From Haloarcula ordinaria (GTDB taxonomy: Archaea > Halobacteriota > Halobacteria > Halobacteriales > Haloarculaceae), in NCBI RefSeq assembly GCF_029338275.1, contig NZ_CP119789.1, forward strand, positions 2,294,001 through 2,358,000: a DNA stretch of 64,000 bases, read 5' to 3'. Shown piece after piece: positions 36,053 through 45,205 of the stretch (the stretch's first letter is position 1; every line of letters starts with the position of its first letter). The notes below the pieces were generated by a model. The model had not been told where the DNA came from. It did not search any database and saw nothing but the letters and a program-made list of their open reading frames with translations. A program made the position numbers and the translations under genes.

Positions 36053-37036
36053 TTACAGTTCGCCGAGTATCGCGTCGGTGACGTCCTCGGTCGACGCGTC
36101 GCCGCCGAGGTCCGGCGTTCTGGGCCCGCTCTGGAGGACTGCCTCGACGGCGTCCCGGACCCGGTCGCCCTCATCGTCGTAGCCGAGGTGGTCGAGCAGC
36201 ATCGCCGCCGAGAGAATCATCGCCGACGGGTTCGCGATGCCCTGACCGGCGATGTCCGGGGCGGAGCCGTGGACCGGCTCGAACAGCGCGTTGTCCTCGC
36301 CGACGTTGGCAGACGGGAGCAGTCCCAGGCCACCGACCAGGCCGGCCGCGAGGTCCGAGAGCATGTCCCCGGCCAGGTTCGGGCAGATGACCACGCCGTA
36401 GTCCTCCGGGTTCATCACCAGGTGCATCGCCAGAGCGTCCATCAGCCCCGTGTCGTAGTCGGCACCCCGGTCGTCCCCGACGGCCTCGGCGGTCTCGAGG
36501 AAGAGGCCGTCGGTCTCGCGCATGACGTTGGCCTTGTGCGCGATAGTCACGTCGTCGTAGCCGTTCTGCTTCGCGTACCGGAAGCCGAACTCGGCGATGT
36601 CGCGCGAGGCCTCCTCCGTGATGACCCGCGTGAGCGTCCGCACGCCGTCGGTTATCTCGCTCTCGATGCCGGTGTAGACGCCTTCCGTGTTCTCCCTGAT
36701 GAACACGATGTCCGTGTCCGGCTGGACGGCGTCGAGACCGGGGTAGGACCGCGCTGGCCGAACGTTGGCGAACGAGTCGACGACGTCGCGCAGCGGGAGG
36801 ATGACGTCGGCGGCCGTCTCGCCGGCCGCGCCGAACAGCGTCGCGTCGGCGTCGGCTGCCAGGTCCCGCGTCGCCTGTGGGAGCGCTTCACCAGTCTCGG
36901 CCAGCACCGCGTCGCCGGCGTCACCCTCGACGAATTCGAAGTCGACCGTCTCGATGGCCTCCAGTACCGCGACGGCCGCGGGCGTGACCTCCTGCCCGAT
37001 ACCGTCGCCGGGGATGACTGCAATCTCGTGTGTCAT
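36053..37036 (-). CDS. leuB: 3-isopropylmalate dehydrogenase
   Basis: 327 residues. Leucine synthesis, oxidative decarboxylation of 3-isopropylmalate with NAD+. Motifs: [12 protein letters not shown] at the start, [26 protein letters not shown], and the metal-binding [12 protein letters not shown] with [13 protein letters not shown]. It is the last gene of the ilv/leu run and is separated from leuD by a small membrane-protein gene. The 101-base gap to that gene has no evident promoter. Confidence 0.95.
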   Translation of the reverse strand: MTHEIAVIPGDGIGQEVTPAAVAVLEAIETVDFEFVEGDAGDAVLAETGEALPQATRDLAADADATLFGAAGETAADVILPLRDVVDSFANVRPARSYPGLDAVQPDTDIVFIRENTEGVYTGIESEITDGVRTLTRVITEEASRDIAEFGFRYAKQNGYDDVTIAHKANVMRETDGLFLETAEAVGDDRGADYDTGLMDALAMHLVMNPEDYGVVICPNLAGDMLSDLAAGLVGGLGLLPSANVGEDNALFEPVHGSAPDIAGQGIANPSAMILSAAMLLDHLGYDDEGDRVRDAVEAVLQSGPRTPDLGGDASTEDVTDAILGEL

Positions 37037-37137
37037 GCACGTACTTCCACCGGTGGCCGAAAAGAGGGTGTCGATATCCGAGACAACCGACGACCGGTCC
37101 TCACGGTACGATTTCGAACTCGTGGCTTACCCCGGTG

Positions 37138-37542
37138 TCAAAGCCACTCGTAGAGGTAGCCACCGACCAGGACGAGCAGCAACGCGAACGCCCAGCTGAA
37201 TATCTGCACGGTGACGTCCGGGGGCGACATCGCCACGGCGAGTATCGGGACGAAGATGCTGCCGACCGCGATGTTCCGGGCGATGAAGTACTTCGACCCC
37301 GGCGTTCCGACCCGGTCGTGGCGAAGGCGCAGATACATGAGCACCAGTGGAAAGAGCGGAAAGGTTAATACGAGCACGGAGACCCACTTGCCGGGCCACT
37401 TGACGCCACGCGTCGCGGCGTCGAAGGCGACCCAGACGACGGCCGACCCGACCGTGACTGGGACGATGAACCCGAATACCAGTGCGAGGAGCAGCCAGTG
37501 GTTCACGGCAGTGATAGCGAGTGACAGACCGATAAACGGCAC
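37138..37542 (-). CDS. Small membrane protein inside the leu operon
   Basis: 134 residues and four predicted helices (AITAVNHWLLLALVFGFIVP, WVSVLVLTFPLFPLVLMYL, IAVGSIFVPILAVAM and IFSWAFALLLVLVGGYLYEWL split across the protein). The start is GTG at 37542; there is no ATG until residue 69. No TATA-like element suits a separate promoter. It lies between leuD and leuB with gaps of 168 and 101 bases, wider than in the rest of the operon, which suggests a later insertion. The function is unknown. Confidence 0.6.
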   Translation of the reverse strand: MPFIGLSLAITAVNHWLLLALVFGFIVPVTVGSAVVWVAFDAATRGVKWPGKWVSVLVLTFPLFPLVLMYLRLRHDRVGTPGSKYFIARNIAVGSIFVPILAVAMSPPDVTVQIFSWAFALLLVLVGGYLYEWL

Positions 37543-37710
37543 GGTTCAGACACTCACCCGTACGTCGCAACCTCGAACAGAGACGTCCGGAGAGTCAGTC
37601 GTCCGTTCTAGCGAGTCGCCCGCCTCCGCCGCGGCGATGCAACGCCGCGTAGTCGCCTCGCGGTTACACCGCTCGGCGTGGCAGGTGGCTTCGAAAATCC
37701 CAGCCGCGCT

Positions 37711-38409
37711 CTAGTCGTCCGACTCGACGTCCGACCGTGTCTGGTCCAGATACGGCAACTGTGCGGCCGTCTCCTCGATGGCGTTCCGGTTGGCCTTCAT
37801 CAGCGCCGTCGTGTCCCAGATGCCCTCGACGAGGGCCTGGCGCTGGGCGTCGTCGACGCTGACCGAGATCTCGTTGCCGAGCGCAGAACTCTCCGAGTTC
37901 TGCTCGGCTCCGGAATCGTCCGATTCCGGAACCCCGTAGCGAACGGTCTCTGCCGCCACGTCGACCTCGATGTCTCCGTCGGGGTTGTCGTCGACCCACT
38001 GCTGGAGTGCGTTGATGGTCTCGTGGTCGGCGGTGAGCGTCGGGATGCCCAGCGCGAGGCAGTTCCCGGCGAAGATCTCGGCGAAGCCCTCGCCGATGAT
38101 GGCGTCGATACCCCAGCGCATCAGCGCCTGGGGTGCGTGCTCGCGCGAGGAGCCACAGCCGAAGTTGTTGTTGACCACCATGACGTTGGCGTCCTGGAAC
38201 CGCGCCTCGTTCATCGGGTGGTCCTTCTCGTTGTCGTCGTCGTCGAACCGCAGGTCGAAGAAGGCGAACTCCCCCAGGCCGTCGAAAGTGACGACCTTCA
38301 TGAACCGCGCGGGGATGATCTGGTCGGTGTCGATGTCGTTCCCGCGGATGGGGATGCCGGTCCCCTCGACGTAGTCGACCTCGGGGATGTCCTCGGTCGC
38401 GTCGGTCAT
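37711..38409 (-). CDS. leuD: 3-isopropylmalate dehydratase small subunit, with a low-complexity insert
   Basis: 232 residues, about 25 longer than usual. It works with LeuC to isomerise 2- to 3-isopropylmalate. The swivel-domain motifs [18 protein letters not shown] and [17 protein letters not shown] are intact. Between RYGV and ISVSVDDAQ, near residues 160-182, there is an acidic Ser/Glu insert ([20 protein letters not shown]) that coincides with two perfect DNA hairpins at 37883-37930. It starts with an ATGA overlap on the end of leuC. Confidence 0.92.
   Translation of the reverse strand: MTDATEDIPEVDYVEGTGIPIRGNDIDTDQIIPARFMKVVTFDGLGEFAFFDLRFDDDDNEKDHPMNEARFQDANVMVVNNNFGCGSSREHAPQALMRWGIDAIIGEGFAEIFAGNCLALGIPTLTADHETINALQQWVDDNPDGDIEVDVAAETVRYGVPESDDSGAEQNSESSALGNEISVSVDDAQRQALVEGIWDTTALMKANRNAIEETAAQLPYLDQTRSDVESDD
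37883..37930. repeat. Two adjacent perfect hairpins inside leuD
   Basis: First: GCAGAACTC (37883-37891), loop TCC, GAGTTCTGC (37895-37903), a 9-base perfect stem. Second: TCCGGAATCG (37909-37918), loop TC, CGATTCCGGA (37921-37930), a 10-base perfect stem. They encode the extra residues of LeuD. They may be a small palindromic mobile element or a duplication scar. Confidence 0.75.
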
Positions 38410-39827
38410 GCCAAGGACACCTCCTTCAGGTCGCGCACGTCAGACACTTCCCCGTTGATCGCCGCGGCGGCGACCATCCGGGGGTTCATCAGGACGGTGC
38501 GTCCGTCCTTGCTCCCCTGGCGACCGACGAAGTTCCGGTTCGAGGAGGAGGCACACGCCTCGTCGCCCTCGAGCTGGTCCTCGTTCATACCCAGACACAT
38601 CGAACAGCCGGCGTTGCGCCACTCGAAGCCGGCGTCCTCGAAGATGTCCTTGAGGCCCTCTTCCTCGGCGGCGCGCTGGACGCGCTGGCTGCCGGGGACG
38701 ACGAACGCGCGGACGCTGTCGTGGACCTGCCGGCCCTTGACGATGCGGGCGGCCCGTCGCAGGTCGGGCAGCCGGGCGTTCGTACACGAGCCCAGGAAGG
38801 CGACGTCGATGTCGTAGCCCTCCATGCTCTGGCCGGGTTCGACGCGCATGTGCTTCTGGGCGCGCCGAGCGGTGTCCTGCTTGTCCTCTGGGAGGTCCTC
38901 GGGGGCCGGAATCTGGTCGTCGATGCCGATACCCTGGCCCGGCGTGGTCCCCCAGGTGACGACGGGGTCGAGTTCGCCGGCGTCGATTTCGACGACGTCG
39001 TCGTACTCGGCGTCCGCGTCGCTACGGATGGACTCCCAGTACTCGGTCAGTTCCTCGAACTTCTCGGGGCGTTCCTGGAAGTAATCTGTCTGCTCGAGCC
39101 ACTCGTATGTGGTCTCGTCGGGGTTGACGTACCCCGCGCGAGCGCCGCCCTCGATGGACATGTTGCAGATGGACATCCGCCCCTCCATGTCCAGGTTCTC
39201 GATGGTCTCGCCGGCGTACTCGTAGACGTAGCCGACGCCGCCCTCGGTGCCCAGTCGGCGGATGATCTCGAGGATGATGTCCTTGGCTTCTACGCCCTCG
39301 TCGAGTTCACCGGTGACCTCAATCTTGCGGACCTTCTGTTTCTCCATCGCGATGGTCTGGGTCGCCAGGACGTCGCGGATTTGGCTGGTCCCGATACCGA
39401 AGGCGAGCGCGCCGAAGGCGCCGTGCGTGGAGGTGTGGCTGTCGCCACAGACGATGGTCTTGCCGGGCTGGGTGATGCCCTGCTCCGGGCCAATGACGTG
39501 GACGATGCCCTGGTTGCCGGTCGTCGGGTCGGAGAACTCGATGCCGGCGTCCCGGACGTTCTGTTCGAGTTCGGCCATCATGTTCTCGGCCGCGTCGTCG
39601 CTGTAGGGCCGGTCCTGGTTGGCCGTCGGGACGATGTGGTCCACCGTCGCGTGGGTCAGGTCCGGGCGCGCGACCTCGAGGCCTCGCTCCTGGAGCATCC
39701 CGAACGCCTGCGGACTCGTCACCTCGTGGATGAGGTGGAGGCCGACGAACAGCTGGTCCTGCCCGTTGGGCAGCGTCGTGACTTTGTGCCGGTCCCAGAC
39801 TTTGTCGTACAGTGTTCCTCGGCTCAT
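38406..39827 (-). CDS. leuC: 3-isopropylmalate dehydratase large subunit
   Basis: 473 residues, the bacterial-type length. Aconitase-fold [4Fe-4S] enzyme. The three cluster cysteines are in GSCTNAR and [11 protein letters not shown]. Other landmarks are [32 protein letters not shown] and the C-terminal [13 protein letters not shown]. It is coupled on both sides: its ATG overlaps the stop of the 93-residue gene, and its stop overlaps the leuD start. Confidence 0.96.
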   Translation of the reverse strand: MSRGTLYDKVWDRHKVTTLPNGQDQLFVGLHLIHEVTSPQAFGMLQERGLEVARPDLTHATVDHIVPTANQDRPYSDDAAENMMAELEQNVRDAGIEFSDPTTGNQGIVHVIGPEQGITQPGKTIVCGDSHTSTHGAFGALAFGIGTSQIRDVLATQTIAMEKQKVRKIEVTGELDEGVEAKDIILEIIRRLGTEGGVGYVYEYAGETIENLDMEGRMSICNMSIEGGARAGYVNPDETTYEWLEQTDYFQERPEKFEELTEYWESIRSDADAEYDDVVEIDAGELDPVVTWGTTPGQGIGIDDQIPAPEDLPEDKQDTARRAQKHMRVEPGQSMEGYDIDVAFLGSCTNARLPDLRRAARIVKGRQVHDSVRAFVVPGSQRVQRAAEEEGLKDIFEDAGFEWRNAGCSMCLGMNEDQLEGDEACASSSNRNFVGRQGSKDGRTVLMNPRMVAAAAINGEVSDVRDLKEVSLA

Positions 39828-40105
39828 ACTGACTCGTCCCGTCCCTCTGTTCCGCGTTCGTAGGCGCGCGAGACTGCCTCGCCGGCGTTCTCGTGGTCGA
39901 CGTCTTCCATCGTGTCGTCGGCCGCTGGTTCGCTGTCGGCCTCGCCACCGTCGGCAGCCACCGCCGGGCCGCGGACGAAGGCGGCGCCGAACGTCTCGTT
40001 CGTGTGTGGATGCGTGTGGTCCACGTCGCGCATCGTGTCTGTGCTTCGCGGCTCACTGCGGTCACCGCTCTCGTTCTCCGAGCAATTGCGTTTCTCGCTA
40101 GTCAT
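39824..40105 (-). CDS. 93-residue internally duplicated protein between ilvC and leuC
   Basis: The gene overlaps the ilvC stop by 8 bases and the leuC start by 4 bases, so it is firmly part of the operon. The protein consists of two similar units: [24 protein letters not shown] and, after an acidic spacer, [22 protein letters not shown] (each given here as one unit of about 22-24 residues at ~23-46 and ~64-85). DVDH may bind metal. It is hydrophilic, acidic and has no membrane segment. It is not a known Ilv or Leu enzyme subunit; a regulatory or assembly role in branched-chain synthesis is inference. Confidence 0.75.
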   Translation of the reverse strand: MTSEKRNCSENESGDRSEPRSTDTMRDVDHTHPHTNETFGAAFVRGPAVAADGGEADSEPAADDTMEDVDHENAGEAVSRAYERGTEGRDESV

Positions 40106-41129
40106 CTGCTGGTGCTTCCTGTGTCTCTTGGTCGGCGTCGTCGCTCCACGAGAACAGCTCGCGGAGCCGGCCGCCGACCTCCTCTATCTGGTGGTTCTGT
40201 TCGGCCTCTCGGTACTGCTTGTAGGCCGGCCGGTGGGCCTGGTTCTCGTTGATCCACTCGCGAGCGAACTCGCCGTTCTGGACCTCCTCGAGCAGTTTGT
40301 CCATCCCTTCCCGGTTGATGACTTCCTCACCTCGGGTGAGGCCGCCGTACTCGGCGGTGTCGGAGACGGAGTTCCACATGCCCATGTGGCCGCCCTCGTA
40401 CATCAGGTCGACGATGAGCTTGGGCTCGTTCAGACACTCGAAGTAGGCCATCTCCGGCGCGTAGCCCGCGTCGACAAGCGTCTCGAAGCCGGCTTTCACC
40501 ATCTCGGTGACGCCGCCACAGAGGACGGCCTGCTCGCCGAACAGGTCAGTCTCGACCTCTTCCTGGAACGTCGTCTCGATGACGCCGGCGCGGGTACAGC
40601 CGATCGCTTTCGAGTACGCCAGGGATTCCGCCTTGGCGTCGCCCGTGGCGTCCTGGTAGACCGCGATGAGACCCGGCGTCCCCTCGCCGCGCTCGTAGGT
40701 CCGGCGCACGAGGTGGCCGGGCGACTTCGGCGCCGACATCGTCACGTCGACGTCCTCCGGCGGGCGAATCTGCCCGTAGTGGATGTTGAACCCGTGGGCG
40801 AACTGGAGCGTGTCGCCTGCCTCCAGGCCGTCCTCGATGGCCTCGTAGACCGCGGGCTGGACGGTGTCCGGGACGAGCATGACCACGCGGTCGGCCTCGG
40901 CGGCGGCGACGTCGGGGGTCTCGACGCGGAGCCCCTCGGCCTCGGCGGCGTCGCGGGACGAGGAGGTCTCGCGCAGGCCGACGACGACGTCCATCCCGGA
41001 GTCATTGAGGTTCAGCGCGTGGGCGTGCCCCTGTGACCCGTAGCCAAGGATGGCGATTGTCTCGTCTTCGATGAGCGATTCGTCTACGTCCTCGTCGTGA
41101 TAGACCGTGGTAGTGAATTCGTCAGTCAT
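40098..41129 (-). CDS. ilvC: Ketol-acid reductoisomerase
   Basis: 343 residues from ATG 41129 ([12 protein letters not shown]). Class I KARI: converts acetohydroxy acids to dihydroxy acids with NAD(P)H and Mg2+. The nucleotide loop is [13 protein letters not shown]; the knot domain carries [14 protein letters not shown] with the metal-binding Asp/Glu and the C-terminal [12 protein letters not shown] further upstream in-frame ATG at 41171 lies within ilvN and is rejected. It overlaps ilvN by 8 bases. Confidence 0.96.
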   Translation of the reverse strand: MTDEFTTTVYHDEDVDESLIEDETIAILGYGSQGHAHALNLNDSGMDVVVGLRETSSSRDAAEAEGLRVETPDVAAAEADRVVMLVPDTVQPAVYEAIEDGLEAGDTLQFAHGFNIHYGQIRPPEDVDVTMSAPKSPGHLVRRTYERGEGTPGLIAVYQDATGDAKAESLAYSKAIGCTRAGVIETTFQEEVETDLFGEQAVLCGGVTEMVKAGFETLVDAGYAPEMAYFECLNEPKLIVDLMYEGGHMGMWNSVSDTAEYGGLTRGEEVINREGMDKLLEEVQNGEFAREWINENQAHRPAYKQYREAEQNHQIEEVGGRLRELFSWSDDADQETQEAPADD

Positions 41130-41721
41130 GTTTCTCCAGTGTATCTGCGCCCCGTTCCAGTGCTGCGGCACCGGTGCGGACGACTTCCTGCACGTCGAAC
41201 TGCTTGAACGCCTCGACGGCGGCGTCGATCTTCTGCTTGCTTCCCGTGACCTCGACGGTCACCGAGTCCGTGGCGGCGTCGACCGCCTGGCCGCCGTACA
41301 TCTCCGCGACGGCCGTGATGTCGTCGGGTTTCTCCCCGTCGACCTTGATGAGCGCCAGTTCGCGGCGGACCGCTTCGGGTTCGAGCTCGGCGACCGAGAT
41401 GACCGGCACCAGTTTCTGCAACTGCTTTTTCGCCTGGTCGATGCCGGGTTCCGGCTCCTCGATGAGGATGGTCATTCGGGCTGTATCCTCGTCCACCGTC
41501 GGACCCACAGTGAGGCTTTCGATGTTGAACTGCCGGCGGCTGAAGAGGCCCGACACCTCCGAGAGCACGCCGGGGCGGTGTTTGACCAGTGCCGACAGCA
41601 CGGCCTGGCGGGGTTCGTGAGTCACTTCGGCCTCGGGGTCGACGCGGATTCCCTGCAAGTTGCGTCGACCCTCGGGGCGGAGCCGTTCGTCCGGTGCGGG
41701 GCCTGGCATTCCTCCAGTCAT
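41122..41721 (-). CDS. ilvN: Acetolactate synthase small (regulatory) subunit
   Basis: 199 residues. An ACT domain (residues ~40-115, [30 protein letters not shown] given in parts: [14 protein letters not shown] and [12 protein letters not shown]) is followed by the C-terminal IlvH-type domain ([11 protein letters not shown]). It binds the large subunit and gives valine feedback inhibition. The first 35 residues are a disordered extension seen in haloarchaea. It begins 2 bases after the ilvB stop. Confidence 0.95.
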   Translation of the reverse strand: MTGGMPGPAPDERLRPEGRRNLQGIRVDPEAEVTHEPRQAVLSALVKHRPGVLSEVSGLFSRRQFNIESLTVGPTVDEDTARMTILIEEPEPGIDQAKKQLQKLVPVISVAELEPEAVRRELALIKVDGEKPDDITAVAEMYGGQAVDAATDSVTVEVTGSKQKIDAAVEAFKQFDVQEVVRTGAAALERGADTLEKHD

Positions 41722-41723
41722 TG

Positions 41724-43484
41724 TTAGAGCATCTCCAGATGGGATTCTTCGAGCGCGAACAGCCCGTTGTCACCGCCGCTGGGGACCATCGGGAAGACGT
41801 TCTCCGCCGGGTCGATGATGGCGTCGATGACGGCCGGGCCGTCGTAGTCACGCGCTGCCTGTATCGTCGCTTCGACGTCGTCTGCGTCTTCGAGCCGGAA
41901 GCCGCGGGCGCCGAAGGCCTCGGCGAGCTTGTCGAACTGCGGAATCCACGGATACTCCGAGGCCATCCGCCGGCCCTCGTAGAAGCCGTCCTGCCACTGG
42001 CGGACCATCCCGACGGCCTCGTTGTTGAGGACGACGTAGGTGATATCCAGTTGCTCACGGACCGCGACGATGAGCTCCTGGACCGTCATCAGGAACGAGC
42101 CGTCGCCGTCGAAGCAGACGACCTCCTGATCGGGCGCGGCGAGTTTCGCGCCGATAGCGGCCGGCGCGCCGTAGCCCATCGTCCCGAGGCCGTGTGAGGA
42201 GACCCACGTGCGCGGTTCGGTGAACTCCCAGAACTGGGAGGCCCACATCTGATGCTGGCCGACGCCGGTACAGACGATGGTGTCGTCGTCCGTCACCTCC
42301 GAGAACGTCTCGACGATGTACTGCGGTTTCAGCGGTTCGTCGTCGGGCATCTCGTAGGTCATCGGGTACTCCGCCTTCCAGTCCTGGCACTGCTCGCGCC
42401 ACTCGTCTGCGTCGGGGGCGCGTGGCATCGCGTCGAAAAGCTGGTGGAGGACCTTTCTCGCGTCGCCGATGAGCGGGTAGTCCGCGTAGATGTTCTTCGA
42501 GATCTCGGCGGGGTCGATGTCGACGTGGATGATGTCGGCGTCCGGGGCGAAGGAGTCGACGCCGCCAGTGAGCCGGTCGTCGAAACGGGTCCCGATGGCC
42601 AGCATGCAGTCGGTGTTCGTTATCGCGAGGTTGGCGTAGCCGGTCCCGTGCATCCCGGCCCACTCGAGCGAGAGCTCGTGGTCCTCGGGGAAACTGCCGA
42701 TACCAGGCATCGTCGTGATGACCGGAATCTCGTACTCCTTAGCGAACTCCCGGAGGGCCGCCGAGGCGTCGGCCTTGATGACCCCGCCACCAGCGAGGAT
42801 GACCGGCCGGTCGGCGTCCGCGAAGGCCGCAACGGCCTCCTGGACGTCGGCGTCGTCGGCTTCCTCGGGAACGTCGTAGGTGTCGGGCGTCGTGGGTGCC
42901 ATCGGCTCCACGTCCGTCTCGCCCTGCGTGACGTCCTTCGGCAGGTCGACCAGCGTCGGCCCCTGACGGCCCGACCCGGCGAGTGCGAACGCCTCGCTGA
43001 CGTTGTCACCGACGGTGTCCGAATCGCCCGCGAAGTAGCTCTCCTTGGTGATGGGCTGGGTGATGCCGACGGTGTCGGTCTCCTGGAACGCGTCGTTGCC
43101 GACGAAGTCCGTCGGGACCTGCCCCGTCAGCGCGATGAGTGGGTCGGAGTCCATGCTGGCGTCGGCGATGCCGGTCACGAGATTCGTCGCGCCGGGACCG
43201 GACGTCGCGAAACAGACGCCGGGGTCGCCGGTGACGATGCCGTACGCGTCGGCCGCGTGCGAGGCCCCCTGCTCGTGGGCCATCGTGATGTGGTTGATGT
43301 CGGAGTCGTACAGCGCGTCGTAGACAGGCATGATGGCCCCGCCCTGGACGCCGAAGACGTAGTCGGTCCCGGCGTTCTCGAGCGCCCGGATGACCGATTG
43401 GGCCCCCGTCGTTATCGGCTCCTGTTCGTCGTCCTGTTCGGTCTCTGTCTGGTCCTCTTTCGGGACTGATGCGTGTTCACTCAT
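41724..43484 (-). CDS. ilvB: Acetolactate synthase large subunit
   Basis: 586 residues. ThDP enzyme that condenses two pyruvates, or pyruvate and 2-oxobutyrate. The catalytic Glu is in MAHEQGASHAADAY; the FAD/ThDP regions include SGPGATNLVTGIADA, TGVGQHQMWASQF and the Mg-ThDP motif FDGDGSFLMTVQEL ... NNEAVGMVRQWQ. The acidic N-terminal extension of ~25 residues is typical of halophiles. It is the first gene of the ilv/leu operon, preceded by a leader of roughly 190 bases. Confidence 0.97.
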   Translation of the reverse strand: MSEHASVPKEDQTETEQDDEQEPITTGAQSVIRALENAGTDYVFGVQGGAIMPVYDALYDSDINHITMAHEQGASHAADAYGIVTGDPGVCFATSGPGATNLVTGIADASMDSDPLIALTGQVPTDFVGNDAFQETDTVGITQPITKESYFAGDSDTVGDNVSEAFALAGSGRQGPTLVDLPKDVTQGETDVEPMAPTTPDTYDVPEEADDADVQEAVAAFADADRPVILAGGGVIKADASAALREFAKEYEIPVITTMPGIGSFPEDHELSLEWAGMHGTGYANLAITNTDCMLAIGTRFDDRLTGGVDSFAPDADIIHVDIDPAEISKNIYADYPLIGDARKVLHQLFDAMPRAPDADEWREQCQDWKAEYPMTYEMPDDEPLKPQYIVETFSEVTDDDTIVCTGVGQHQMWASQFWEFTEPRTWVSSHGLGTMGYGAPAAIGAKLAAPDQEVVCFDGDGSFLMTVQELIVAVREQLDITYVVLNNEAVGMVRQWQDGFYEGRRMASEYPWIPQFDKLAEAFGARGFRLEDADDVEATIQAARDYDGPAVIDAIIDPAENVFPMVPSGGDNGLFALEESHLEML

Positions 43485-43828
43485 AACTGTCCTGTGGTCG
43501 CATCGTGGTCGTGGGTGTGTGCATTCTGTGTCGTTGGGTGATGGGAACTCGGTACGAGCGGCGTCGGAAGTGGGTGAATATGGGGGCTAGAAGGCCCCTA
43601 CGATACCCTCGCCGAGAAGTACGGACGCGACGCTGGTCGACGGTCGAATGCGGTAGCCAGCGTTCGCAGACGTCACATCCGGATTCTAATCGTCCCGGAT
43701 AATAAGCGTTCTGTGATAGGTTTTGGCGTGCGTGGCGCTCCGTGCCGGGCCTTCGGGGCCGACGGCGACGCCGTGGGGCCAGCCACCGCTCGGAGGGACG
43801 AATCACGGCCGAGAGCGCCGACATGGGC
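43485..43828 (-). promoter_or_regulatory. ilvB leader and the gap downstream of leuA
   Basis: Nothing but short frames are coding here. Read on the minus strand, a TATA-like TTATTA at about 43700-43706 predicts transcription from near 43675. This would give a leader of about 190 bases, long for a haloarchaeon. The leader contains a GC stem-loop at 43581-43600 and a 15-codon open frame (ATG 43524, MHTPTTTMRPQDSYE) that overlaps the ilvB start by 8 bases. The remaining part (43710-43828) is GC-rich with a GGCC-TTCG-like small stem and may hold the leuA terminator. Confidence 0.45.
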
Positions 43829-45050
43829 CTACGCCCGAACCTCCTCGGGCTCCTCGTCGACGCCGACCTCCTTCGCGAACCGCTCCAGCTCGGTCATCGT
43901 GACCTGCTGTTTCTCCGCGCCGAACTCCTTGACGCGGCGGGTCACCTCGCGGACTTCGGCGTCCGTCGGGGCGTAGCCCGCGTCCACGAGTCGCTCGCGG
44001 ACGGAGTGGGCACCGGTGTGCTTGCCGAGCACCAGTTCGCGCTCTGCGCCCACCATCTCGGGGGTCATGACGCCCGGCTCGAACGTGTCCGAGTTCTCGA
44101 TGACCCCGGCAGCGTGGATGCCGCTCTCGTGGGAGAACGCGTTCGCGCCCACGATGGGTTTGTTCGCCGGGACCGGGATGTCGGATTTCTCCTCGACCAT
44201 CCGCGACAGCTCGGTGATGCGGGTGGTGTCGATGCCGGTGTCGACGTCGTAGAGCGACTCGAGTGCCATCACGACCTCCTCGTAGGCCGCGTTGCCGGCC
44301 CGCTCGCCGATACCGTTGACCGACACCTGGGCCTGGCTCGCCCCGGCCTCGAAGCCGGAGATGGCGTTGGCCGACGCGAACCCGAAGTCGTCGTGCGCGT
44401 GGACGTCGATACGCGCGTCCGTGTGCTGGTCGACGATCTCGATGAGGTCGTAGAGCCGGCGTGGCGTCGCGACACCGACGGTGTCTGGAATGTTGATCCA
44501 GTCTGCGCCTGCCGCGGACGTCTCCTCGATGACCTCGATGAGGAACTCCTCTGAGGTCCGGGTGGCGTCCATCGGCGAGAACATGCACTCGACGCCGGCC
44601 TCCTTGACGCGCTCGACGCTCTCGATAGCGGCGTCCAGCGCCTCCTGTCGGGTCGCGTGCATGGAATCTTGCAACTGTACGTCGGACGTCGAGACGAACG
44701 TGTGGACCATGTCGACGCCGGAGTCCAGCGCCGCCTCGATGTCTTTCTCGACAACACGTGCCAGCCCGCAGGTCGTGACGTGGGTGGACTCGGCGATGTC
44801 GCGCACGGCCTCGAACTCCGCGTCGGAGTTGACGGGGAACCCGGCCTCGATGACGTGGGTGCCCATCTCGTCGAGAATCGCGGCTATCTCGCGTTTGTCC
44901 TCGTAGTTGAACGACGTGCGTGGCGACTGTTCACCGTCGCGCAGCGTGGTGTCGAAAATGCGTGCTTCTGTTATCTCAGAAGTGGAATCCAGTGTGCCCT
45001 GGAAGAACTCGATCCGCCGGAGAATCCGACGTGCCCTCGTTGTTGGACAT
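43829..45050 (-). CDS. leuA: 2-isopropylmalate synthase with an apparent frameshift near its start
   Basis: The frame ending at 43829 encodes a 2-isopropylmalate synthase-family protein: DTTLRDGEQSP, IPDTVGVATPRR, VHAHDDFGFASANA, GIGERAGNA, AFSHESGIHA. This frame reaches back to RRIEFFQGTLDSTSE and then has no ATG, GTG or TTG before a stop at 45053-45055. The only good start, ATG 45050 (MSNNEGTSDSPADRV), with a TATA-like CTATAAG at about 45080-45086, is in another frame and stops at 44976. The two frames meet at GATCGAGTTCTTCCAG (about 45000-45014), where loss of one copy of a CGAGT repeat would explain the shift. Starting at the internal ATG 44866 would lose the metal-binding DTTLRDGEQ. So the gene is broken, recoded or misassembled. 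Confidence 0.85.
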
Positions 45051-45079
45051 AATCACTTCTCTCTGGTCGCTTCCGCTAC

Positions 45080-45086
45080 TTATAGT
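45080..45086 (-). promoter_or_regulatory. TATA-like box for leuA
   Basis: CTATAAG on the minus strand, about 30-36 bases before the ATG at 45050. It supports 45050 as the original leuA start and shows that leuA does not depend on the ilvB promoter. Confidence 0.45.
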
Positions 45087-45205
45087 TGTCCGTTCGGGCC
45101 ACCGGTATCGGCCGTCGCTATCGGTGAGGGGACGCCGAATCGTGAATCCCTATCGCGCGACACGCAACAAGAACTTCTTAGTTCTCCTGCGGAGTCGACC
45201 CACCA

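Noticed and set aside
43734..43790. GC-rich stem around GGGCC-TTCG-GGGCC as a strong terminator
   Set aside because: Only a few pairs form before a mismatch, and there is no T-run after it in either direction.
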